From: Armatimonadetes bacterium CG2_30_59_28
GTDB taxonomy: Bacteria > Armatimonadota > Abditibacteriia > CG2-30-59-28
DNA: 55,979 nucleotides
Reading direction: 5' to 3'
Assembly (NCBI GenBank): GCA_001872605.1
Contig: MNXM01000228.1
Location: forward strand, 1 to 55,979
Shown: one piece after another, positions 41,078 to 53,000 of the stretch
Layout of the letters: each line of letters opens with the position of its first letter
Position numbering within the stretch: position 1 is the first letter of the stretch
Position numbers and translations under genes: made by a program
Notes under the pieces: generated by a model
Databases searched by the model: none
The model's input: only the letters and a program-made list of their open reading frames with translations
What the model was told of the DNA's origin: nothing

Positions 41078-44000
41078 AATGCACGCGTACCGTGCGGACA
41101 GCTTTCACTTGTTCGCCAAAGTCGTTACTGGCAATAAGCTCGATGATGTAGACTCCGCGCGGCACGTAGGCGCCCAGCGCGTTTCTGCCATCCCATTGCG
41201 CGGTATTGAGTCCCGCTCGGAGTTCCGCCATGGGGAACGCGTACATGACACGACCGCTGGCGGCGCGGATGCGCAGTTGAGCCTGCGCGGTTTGTGACAG
41301 GGAGAAGGATATCCGCAGTCCGGAGGTGAGGTTCCTCAATTCACTGCTGCCGGCGCTGAAATTGGCGATGCGCAGCCGACTCCCTGGAAGCTTGGTGACC
41401 TCCAGTCGGAAGTGACGAACGGTCTGTGGCGTGGACTGCGACCTGAAAGTGTAGCCCGTTGTTGTCCGCAGGGCTTGCTTGCGATTCGTTGCCTCGTCAA
41501 TCAGGTACAGCCGGTATTCCTTCGGTACCGCGCTGAGGTTGGGGTAGGTAACGCGAATTTCGGTATCTTTCAGATTGGTCCCCACGGTAAATCGCCAACT
41601 CGCAGTGCCGAGAGCCTCCACGCCCAACTGCGCTGGACGCAAATCCCAGGCATACTGTCCACCCAATCCGGAGGACTGGTTTTCTCTGCCGGCGAACGCC
41701 AGGTCAACGAACGAGCCGTCCTCGCTCACAGGCAACGGCGGCTTCGCAAGCTGGAGCCCTCGATTCCTCAACAGACCGGAATCCAGAACCCCGAAAATGT
41801 TACCGGCGCTTCGCAGCGAAACCGTCGTGGCATTCCGTTCGGGTGTAACTGCTTCTGCAATCAACTCCACTCCCCAGTGCTGCTCGTCGGCTTTGCGAGA
41901 GGCGATGTTGCGGCTCGCCGTCACTGCCGACCGATCCACGGGTTGGGCGGGCAGCACCAATTCTACACCGGGCTTATTGCTCCGATACCAGGCGCCCGCT
42001 CCCACCGGTAAGGCGGACCGCATTGTGGACCGGAGCGTATCAGGCACTTCCGCGATGAACAGTGGATCAAACACGAGATTATAGGCCTGTGTCGCACAGT
42101 TCCACATCCACGCATACGGATCCACCGAAGTTTGCTGGTATGCCCCGCCGGGCACACCGTTGGTTTTCAGGTCGCCTTTGTCCACTCCGTTCTGACGGAT
42201 GCGAATATTGGTCAGGTCCCACGGAATGTCAACCGCAAACGGATTACCGATAATCTGATAGCCGTTCCCGATGGGAATCACGAACTCCTGGCTGGAATCT
42301 ACCTCCGTCCCGGAAGCGATGCTCAGGTCGGAGCTATCCTGACGGCGTACCCAGAAGCCTTGCCCGGGTTGCACGGTGTAGTTGCTGCCGCTATAGAAAA
42401 TGTAATCGCCTGCGTCGTTGTTCGCGGCTTCGCTCCAACCAGCAAGCCGCAATTCATTCGCGGGCACACCGAAGATGTTTGCCGGGTCGGGGTTGCTGAA
42501 CGTAAATGGAACCCCAACCAGGTTCAGTCCCTGACACAATGAAATGGTGAATTTGCCAACAATCTCGACCGTTTGGGATGCAACCGGATTTTCCGGCGCC
42601 GGTTCTCTGGCGTCGCTCACCTGCACCTTGTTGCTGCCATAGCCGATGTTGAGCAGGTCGATCTCGGCCACACCATACTCACCGGTGGAAAGCGTCGCAG
42701 CGGTCTCGCGGGATGATCCGTTGTCCAACGCTCCCTGTCCGGCGATGACCTCAAACTTCAGCGGTGTGTTGGGCACTCGGTTGCTGTTCCTGTCAGTCAC
42801 CGTCGCAGTGATACGCGATTGGCCTCCCTGGCTCGCCTCGCTGGGACTAGCTCCCAGCGAAATTATGCTCGGCTCTCCCGCTTGAGCGGTGGCGGTGAAG
42901 GAGACGAGGCTGTCTGCAATGTCCGGAGCAGTCGCCTCGGCAATGTTCGTCCCGGTCTTCTCGCCCAGAATCCAGCGGACACTCGCCCTGCCGGTGGCGT
43001 CGGTGCGGACTACCCGGGTTGTGGGATTGTCCGGCGTCGCCACGAAGGTTCCTTTGCCTTCCTTGATACTGAAGACGACATCCACGCCTGGAACCGGCTG
43101 ATCGCTGACAGTCTTGGGGGCGGTGTCTTCTCCGCCTGCCCCAGTAGAAATCATGGCCGGAACGACCACCTCAACTTCCAAGGGATCGGTCAGTTCCTCG
43201 CCAGCGACGCCCTTCTGCTCGTTGCCGCCGACCACCCTCAGCGTTGCTCCCGCCGCGAGCTGGATCGTACCCGCACAAACGTTGCTGGACCCGTTGTCCA
43301 ATATGACGTTTTCCGAGTTATCTGCCACGTTGGTTATTCGCACCCGGAAGCCGTCACCGTTATGCAGGGACAGCGGCAGAATGCTGACACTATTCGCGGC
43401 TGAATCAAAGGTGAACGTCGCTCCGCTCAAGTCAATCGGCGTCGCCGAATCCGCCGGTGAATGCAGTTCGTAGTTCCGGGCGTTGGTAACGGTCCCGGCG
43501 CTGAGACCGGATTCGTCGTTGCCGAATGTCACTGTGATGCGCGCATTATCCGCGCCACAGCCGGTGACCTTCGGAGGCAATACATCCAGCACCGTGCCGC
43601 TGGAAACGTTGGCGGCGCCGTCCGTCATCATCGGGTTCCCGGCGGTATCCTTGACGTTCGTCACGGTGATCTTGTAGGTGTCCCCGCCCTTCAGAGTAGT
43701 GCCGCCGATGGTGGTCGTGAAGGTCGCGGCATCGTAGGCAAAACTGACGCTGGCAAGACTCACCGAGGTTCCTTCCGGGCTTTCCAAAGCAAAGTTCGCG
43801 CGGGTGGCAGCATCGGTGACGTTGACATCCTCGGAGAACCGCACCTGCACTGAAGCGCTGCTGTTATCAGCGCGACTCCCAACCACCGTGGGAGGCTCTT
43901 CATCACGGCAGACGGTGGAGCAGACGTTCCCCACGCCATCCGCCACGATGGGGTTGCCAACCATATCCTTGACGTTCCGCACGATCGCCTCCACCGTCTT

Positions 44001-47000
44001 GCCGGAGCGCACGGTGACTCCCTGACCGCTGAGCTTGACAGTCTTCGTCGCCGCATCGTACTCAAACACAGCAGTCGATAAGTCCAGAGGCGCGCCGTCC
44101 TGGCTCACTTGGTAATTGCTGCGGTTAGTGGCTGTCGTCGCCAGCACTTCCTCGGAGAACGTAATCTTCCCATAACCCGATCCCGTCTGTGCCGCGTCGC
44201 AAGCGATGACCGTGGGACCAACGACGTCGAGCACCGTGCCGCTGGAAACATTCGTCTCACCGTTGTCCACGATGGCATTATTCGCCAGGTCTTTTACATT
44301 GGTTAAAATCACCTTATAGCTGTTTCCCGCCGTCAGCGTCGTGCCGCCGATCGTCGTCGCGAAGGTCGCAGAATCGTAGGTTAACGTCGTGGAGGTGAGG
44401 TCTACCGCCGTGCCTGCGGGGCTCTCCAGCGCAAAGTTCGCCTTCGTCGTCGCATCAGTCAAGTTGACGTTCTCGGAGAACGTCAACTGCACGGAAGAAG
44501 TAGAATTATCCGCGGAACTCGACACCACGGTCGGAGGAACCACGTCACTCACCGTGCCGCTGGCAATGTTGGTCGTGTCGTTGGCCACGATCACGTTCCC
44601 CGCCGTGTCCTTCACGTGGGTCACCGTGATCCTATACGTGTCCCCCGACTTGAGCGTCGTTCCCGCAATGGTGGTGGTAAACGTCGCCGCATCGTAGGCA
44701 AGAGTGATGCCCGCTGGCGACAGGTCTACCGCCGTGCCTGCGGGACTCTCCAGCGCAAAGTTCGCCTTCGTCGTCGCATCAGTCAAGTTGACGTTCTCGG
44801 AAAACACAACTTCCACCGACGAACTGACATTATCGGCCTTGCTCGACACCACCGTCGGCGGCGCCTCGTCATCCACCACTCCAGAGGCGACGTTTGAGGT
44901 CCCATCCACAGCGATTGCGTTTCCTGCAATGTCCCTTAGATTCACGACCGTCACCTTGAAGGTATTCCCAGCGGTGACATTGACGCTACTATTGATCGTC
45001 ACAGTGTAAGTTGCTGCGCCGTACGTCGCGGTTGCGCTGCTCAGGTCCAACAGTGTCCCCGTGGGACTCTCCACAGTGAAGTTGGACAGGTTGGCTGCGT
45101 CCGTCGCGTTCATATCTTCTGAGAAGATCACCTTCACATAGCCTGAACCGGTTTGTCCTGCGGAAGCCCCGTTCGCCGTTGGCGGAGTTGTTTCCCTCGC
45201 CTGCGAAAACTCGGAAGTGTTTCCATTTGCATCGGTCGCTGTAGCCGTCAACACCTTGTCGGAGGGGACGGGGCTGGCAGGAGTCAGAAACCAGCTCCCG
45301 GCTGACACGGTGGCGGACCCGATATAGTTCTTTCCCTCGCCATAGCCGGAGGGGTCGGCAACATCGTCCAGAAACAAATCAATCTGAACGGGGCCCGACG
45401 CGCCCGTGTCAATGGTTCCCGATACTTTGTTGGTCGCAGGATTCATGTTGATGCTCGTAATCACCGGGAAGTTCATCAGGTTGTTGGGACCGATGTCAGT
45501 ATCCCCGGCTTCGTTCGTCGTCACCCCGTCGCCACCCAGATCGATTCCCAGACCCACATTGGCATAAATCTGGTTTGCCAGGACGCGGTTGCCTGTGCCA
45601 GAGACGACCCGCACGCCGTCGCCACCGTTATTGGCGATCACATTGTGAATTCCTGTCCCGATGGTGTTGTTGCTCGCGGAATTAAGAATGTGCACCCCGT
45701 GTGAGGCATTTCCTAAAGGAGTGATCTCATCCACCTGCACGCCGATGAAATTCCCCTGAATCGCGTTCCCGCTGGTGCCGGCGCCCTCCAGACGGACTCC
45801 CTCGCTCAGCCCAGAGATGACGTTCCCAACCCCGGCTGTCGAGCCGCCCACAGTGTTGTCGTGCGCCCCACCAAGCATCCAGACGCCGTACATGTCTGTA
45901 CCTATGTCAGTCATCCCTGTCGCGTTGGTGCCGAGGAAGTTGCCGGTGACTGTGTTGTTCGCCGCTGAGGCGCCCTCGATTTTCACCTGCGACTCGTTGC
46001 CGGCGATGACGTTGCGTGTGCTGGCAATCGTTCCACCGAGGGTGTTCCCCGCAGCATTCAGAATGTGGACACCTGCCTGCGTATTGCCCGGGGCGCTGTT
46101 TCCAGAAGGATCGACCCCGAGGACACAGGACTGGACCACATTGTTGTCGCCTGTTATCTGAATGGCCGTCCCGTCAAATCCGGTAACGGAAAGCCCCTTG
46201 ATCGTGCAGCCTGACCCACTCACCGTCAGACCGTGGCTGGCCCCCGCAAATCCCCCGTCCAGTTGCACCAACGGGGGGCCGGTGTATCCAGGTTGGGTTG
46301 AGGCATCAATGATTGCCCCTGTCGCCGTGACTACCGGCAGAGAGGAACTTGGGGAGATAACGTGTGGACCGGCGCCCGGGATATTGAAGGAAACGGTAGT
46401 CCCCGCATGGGTGTTGGCATAAGCGATGGCTTCCCGCAGGCTACCAAAACCGATGTCGCCGGTGTGGGTCACCACCCAGGCCTGTGCGCCCACCTGTCGC
46501 GCGGCGGAGAACTCGGAGGTGTTGCCGTTGGTGTCAGTCGCGGTGGCTGTCACCCATTCCCCATTTGCGAGAGACACCGGCAGGATTGCGTCGAAGGTTC
46601 CGTCCGCATTCGGCGCGCCGCTGCCGAGGTATTCCTGCCCTTCACCATTCCCGCTCGAATCGGCGCCACTGTTTCTGAAAAATTCCAGGGAGGTCGAGGT
46701 GGGATTCGGCGTGTCCAGCAGACCGCCGACCGTCGTTGAGGAACCGTTGACCACCACCGAATGGATCACCGGGAAATTCTGGAGGTTGTTCGGACCGGTA
46801 TCGGCGTCGCCCGCATCGTTGGCCGTTACCCCGTTCATCCCGAGATCAATGCCCAACCCACCATTCGCGAAGATATTGCAGAACGTGATGCGATGACCCA
46901 GACCCGAACCAATGCCAACACCATTCTGCGCGTTATAGGCGATGGTGTTTCCACCCGCCGCCGCGTCGCCAATGAGGGTGTTACTCGCCGAACCGGTAAT

Positions 47001-50000
47001 CGCAACACCGCTACCGCCGTTGCCCAAGGCAGAGGTCCCGTCTGCCTGTGTCCCGATCCTGTTCCCGTAAAGCTGATTGTCGTTAGTGCCACTGCCGTCA
47101 ATCAGGACGCCATCGGCCGCGTTTCCTGAGATTAGGTTCTGTTCCGGAACCGAGCTGCCGCCGATGGTATTGTTGCTGGCTCCCGTATTGATCTCGATCC
47201 CCCGAACTGTGTTGGGGATCGCGCTTGTCCCTGTAGCATTGGTGCCAATCTTGTTCCCCCAGACGACGTTACTCGACACACCGGAGCCTCCCAGGAGGAT
47301 TCCGTTTATCCCGTTGCCGGAAATAAGGTTGCCCTTGCCAATCGTGTTGGATGTGGCGCCGAAGGCGATGTTGACGCCGTGGCGCAGGTTCTTCATCGCC
47401 GCTGATCCATCGGCTTTTACGCCGATCAGATTATTCTGGATCTGGTTGTTGCTGGTGCCGGCTCCGGCCATCGTTACACCGTTCAGCGTGTTACCCGAGA
47501 TCACATTTTCCTCACCCGCGGTGGCGCCGCCAACGATGTTGCCGGACGCTCCAGACTCCATCGTGATGCCATCCGCCCCATTGGGCAGGGCGTTGGCGCC
47601 GGACGCGTTGACGCCAATGTAGTTGCCGGAAAGCATGTTGCTGGACGCACTGGAACCGGTGATCTGGACGCCTGCCCCCTGGTTCCCGGAAACCACGTTA
47701 CGCTCCAGAGTTGAACTACCACCGACGGTCGTTCCCATCGCATTGCTGAGGACAATCCCCTCCGTGGTGTTGCCCAGCGCCACGCCGCCGGTCTTGTCGA
47801 CGCCGATATAGTTGCCCCGGATGGTGTTGCTCATATCGCCATTGAGGCCATCAATGTAAACGCCAACCCCGGTGTTCCCGGAGATGATGTTCCCTGCCCC
47901 GGAAACCGACCCGCCGATAACGTTCATCCCAGAGTCAATACGGACGCCGCCAAATCCATTGACCAACGCTACTGCGCCGCTGACATCGGTCCCGATATAG
48001 TTCCCCTGCAGCACGTTCCCCGATGCGCTCGACCCCGTGATTTTGACGCCGCTCCCCATGTTCCCGGAAATCACGTTGCGAACCGCCACCGAGGTTCCGC
48101 CAATGGTGTTGTTGGATGAACCTGATAGGAGAATGCCGTTGCCGCCGTTGGCTGAGGCCGCATTGCCATTGATGTTCGTGCCAATACGATTGCCGGTGAT
48201 CGCATTGTCTGAATTGCTCCCCTGAACGAAGATTCCATCTCCTCCGAAGCGATTGATGCACAGTCCCTTTACGACGCAACTGCTCGCGTTGATGCGGAGA
48301 CCGACGGCGGAGGTGCCAGCGTTGGTCCCATCAATCTCAATCACGGGTTTGTCCACGTAATCGGGTTCGGTGGTGCCGTCGATCGTTGTGCCGAACCCGG
48401 TGATGGTGGGCAATGGCGCAGCGGGCTGGATGGTATGCGGACCCGTGCCTGGAATATTGAAGGCGATGATCGTGCCCGGATTGCCGTTCGCATAGTTGAT
48501 CGCTTCCCGAAGGCTGCCAAAGCCGCTGTCGCCCGTGTGGGTCACCGTCCATGCGCTGCTGCCCATTTGCCGCGCTACAGAGAACTCGGAGGTATTCCCA
48601 CTCGCGTCCGTCGCCGTCGCCGTCACCCATTTACCGTTCGGCACGATGGCAGCAATGGTAACAGAGAACGTGCCATCACTGTTGGGAGTTCCACTCCCCA
48701 GATAGACTTGTCCCTCGCCGTTGCCGGAAAGATCCGCCGTATCGTTCTGGAAAAATTCAAGGATGGCGCTTCCCGGATTGGGGGTGTCGATGGTTCCCGT
48801 GATCGTCGTCGAGGCCACCGCAAGGACAGAATGAATCACCGGGAAATTCTGAAGTCCATTGGGTCCGGTATCGGCGTCGCCTGTGTCGTTGGCCGTTACC
48901 CCGTCGCCCTGTAAGTCAATCCCCATCGATGCACTGTTGCTGATCGTATTTTGTGTAACGATGTTGCTTGTGCTGGCTATCCCTGTGATACGGACACCAT
49001 CCACGCCGTTGTTGGCGATGGTATTGTCCGGTCCCACTTCATTGGACTGAGCGCCGGCATCGATCATCACGCCGTTGCCCAGATTGCCAAGCGTGGAAAC
49101 GCCATCCGCCTGCACGCCAATGCGGTTCCCCTGAATCAGATTGGTGGTGGTGCCCGTTCCCGTGATCCTCACGCCATCGGCCTGGTTTCCAGAGACGACA
49201 TTCCCTTCTCCTATGCCGGTCCCACCGATGGTATTGGACTGCGCGCCGGCGCTGATCTGGACGCCGCAGATTCCATGGGGCACGCCCGCCGTTCCCACGG
49301 AATTTGTCCCGATGAAATTCCCCTGAACCGTGTTTCCGGTGGCTGCGGATCCACTGATGGAAACCCCGCTGCCTTGGAACCCGTTGACGACCAGGTTCTT
49401 CACAATCCCGTTTGCTCCCTGAAGCTCCATGCCGTTGACATTGCCAGCAGACGCTCCATTGATAATGACTTCCGGGCCGCCTGTGTTTGTGTTCCCCGTG
49501 AAGGTTGTCTGTGTCGATCCATCAATAATGGTTCCGGCCGCTGTAATGGCTGGCAGGCCGGTGGTCGGCTGAAGGGTGAACACGCCGGTCATTGCGTTGT
49601 AACCTGAATCGGCTGTCGGAATATTAAAGGTAACTGTCGTGTCCGGGTTGGCATTAGCGTAGTTAATCGCTGCGCGCAGACTCCCCGGCACGGCATCCGC
49701 CGTGGTGGTAACGATCCCCCCCCCCATTGTCGTGTAGAGCCTCAAGTTGGTTGCGGCAAACTGCGGCTCGAACACTTTCCCGCCACCAATGTTGAGCCCA
49801 TTCACCGTGGCGAAGTTCCCTGTCCGGGAGGCAAAGCTCAATATTTGGAACGCGTCGTTCACATTGGGGACATACCCACCGAGGAGAGAAACGTTGAGCG
49901 TCCCGTTGAGGGTCGCAGCGCCACTGACGTTGAGAATGTCGAGCTGGGAAATCCCTGCGATCTCGGCGTTGAAAGTTCCAGTTGCTGTCTGAGAATAGGT

Positions 50001-53000
50001 TCCAGTGATGCTAAGCGTCCCTGGGGAAGTCCCGGGGTTCAACGTTGCCGCGTTGGAGACATTACCGGAGACCGTCCCTGTTCCACTCAGCGTCCCCCCG
50101 GAAAGCGTTACGGTATTGCCCCCGGCAACCGACAGGGCTCCATTCACCGTTGTGGTTCCTGATCCGCTCTGCGTATAGCCTCCGGAGGTCAGAGAAAAGG
50201 TTGAACCGTTACCGATGGACACACTCCCCACGTTGGAAAATGCCGATGCGGTCGCCAAGCTGGCGCCGTTCTGCAACCCGATACTTGAGCTGGCTACGTT
50301 CTGCGACAAACCCAAAAATGCGCCGGTGTCGGTCTGATCGACGACGCTTGCTGTCGCACCGTCAAGCAGAATGGACGCTGCGTTAGTCGCGATGTTGGCG
50401 CCAGTGAACTTCAGCACGCCCTTTACGAGGTACGATCCATTGGTCAGTGTGTTACTCGTGAAGTTGGAGAAGGGTCCTTGAAGGTACAGTGTGCCGGACT
50501 GAATGTCGAATGTGCCGCCATTTGATACGGCTACGTTGGCGTGTGTTGCGGTTGTTCCTGGTCCCGCGGATTTGGTGAAGGTGCCCTGGTTATCAAAAAC
50601 CATGCCCGTACCCGCGGTGGAATCCAACAGCAGATCGCCTTGGCAGTTCAGGGACGCGCCGGACAGATTGGAGAGCTTCGCCCCGTTGTTGAGCAACAGA
50701 TTACCCGCCGACCAGTTCATCGTGCCGTAGTTGTTCAGTGTGCGGGCGTCAAGCGTCTTGTCCGATCCGGTGGTCATGCTCACCGTTAGTCCTGCCCCGA
50801 TATCCGTACTTCCGGAACCACCCAATACCCCGCCGGACCAGTCGAACGTTGTCGTGGGGGTCAGAGTGCCGGAGGTCCTCAAAACTCCGCCGCCAAGGGT
50901 CAAGGTCGCGACCGAGATATTCGCGCTGCCAAAGTCGGCAGCCCCTCCGCTAACCGTCAGAGAGCTCCCTACACTTGTCACCGTACCCGGGCAGGACAGC
51001 GATCCGGCGCTCACCGTAGTGCTGCCGGTGATGTTGTAGGTTCCCGAATGGCTCACTGTAGCGCCGTCAAAAATCGCGGTGGGGCCGCTGATCACTGGGA
51101 CCCCCGTTGAACCGAAAATCCCTCCGCTAAACTGCAGGGTGGTTGCTGTGCCGCCCTGTATCGTCCCCGAATTGGTTCCCCCGCCGGCGACCTTCAGCGT
51201 TCCGCTCTGAACGTCAACCAGTCCGCTGTTTGAGAGGGAGACACCGGATCCGAGCGTGAGCGTTCCACCGCCCGACTTCTTCAAAGTTCCCGAGTTCGAG
51301 ACGGAAGCGCCAATACCTGCGTCCAGCAGGATCGATAAGTCCCCCTGGCAGTCAAGCGTGCTTCCCGTTTGGTTTGTCCACACTGCATTGTTACTGAGAA
51401 GCAGATTGCCGCCGGACCAGGCAACGGGCGCAGCATTGGTCAGGGAACGCCCGTCCAATCCCTTGGCCGTGGCTCCCGTCAGACTGGCAACCACGGCGTT
51501 ACCGATGGTGGTGCTGCCCGTGCCTCCCAGTGTGCCCCCTGTCCAGTCGAAACCCTCGGTGGGAGTGAGACTGCCGGAGTTCTTCAGAGTGCCTCCGCCA
51601 AGTGCCAGGGTCGTTACGGACAGATTGGCGCTGCCAAAGTCGGCAGTTCCACCGGTAACGGTCAATGAATCACCCACACTGAGCACAGCACCTGGGCAGG
51701 ACAGCGAACCCGAGAGAACCTTGGTGCTCCCTCCTGTGAGGTTGTATGTCCCGTTACTGATGACGGTGGCGCCGTCGAACTGAACCGTCGGAGCGCCGCC
51801 ACTACCGTCTCCCTGAATGTTGCCTAACAGGTTCATCGTCCCGGCGCTGAACTGGAGGACAGTTCCGGAAGTCCCCTGGAAAATCCCATCACTATTGGTG
51901 GTTCCCACATTGCTGATTTGGAACGTTCCCGACTGAACATCCACGGTCGCGTACGTCGTGTTGGTGAACGTAACGCCGGTGATGGACGCGATGCCTGTCG
52001 TAGTCGAGCGCCGGAAGGTCCCGTTGTTGGTGAACGCTGACGTTGTACCCCCGCCGCCTTGCAGTGAGAGGTCCCCTTTGCACTCAAATGTCCAGCCCGT
52101 TTGGTTTGTAAGGCTCGCCCCGTTCTTCAGGATGAGGTTTCCCCCAGTCCACTGCATGCTTCCCCCATTGCTTACCGACAGCCCGTCAATGGTTTTGTCG
52201 GCGGCAGTAGCCAAACTAAGGCTGCCGGTGCTGCCGGATGTGAATGTGCCACTGCCACTCAGCGCTCCACCATTCCATGCGAAAGTTGAGTTGAGCGTAA
52301 CGGCCTTGCCACTGGCGACGGAGAGCGTTCCATTGTTCAGGGTTGTCGTCGCGAGGCTTGCGTCGACGTTGAAGTTCACCATCGTTCCTGCGTTGTTGAT
52401 GTAGCACGAACCGAGTTGGGGATAGGGGTTGTTGAAATTCGTCGTGCCTCCCGAAAGATTTGTCTGATCGCTAACATACCAACTTCCGTTGACGTTCACC
52501 GTTCCACCGGTGACGTAAACGGTTCCGGTCGATCCGGTGTTCACGCTCGAGTTTATGTCGTGGATGCCACCCGCGAACTGCAGGTAGGCATATCCGCCGG
52601 CTGTGCCAGGAAGGCTCGCGTTGAAACTGCCATTGTGCGTGCCTCCCCCTTGCAGACTCAGCGCGCCATGTTCGACCAGCACACTCCCGGTACCTGAATT
52701 GTTGAATTGAATGTTCGGCCCGATGACGGCTGTGCCCGTCGCAGCGGCCACGGTCTTCTTGAATGTGCCCATGTTGGTGAACACTCGCCCGCTCGATACA
52801 GCATCCATGTTATTGTTTCCCTGCACGTCAAACGTGCCGGAGTTCGTGATGGACGCCCCTGTTTGCCACGAAATGTATCCGGAGACCCAGTTAATGATTC
52901 CCGAACTGGTGAGGGGTCGATTCAGCGTGACTGAAGATGCGCTGTTGACGGTGAGCGTTCCCGACGTCGAGATATCGGTGGTGCCAGAGCCGTTCATGGT

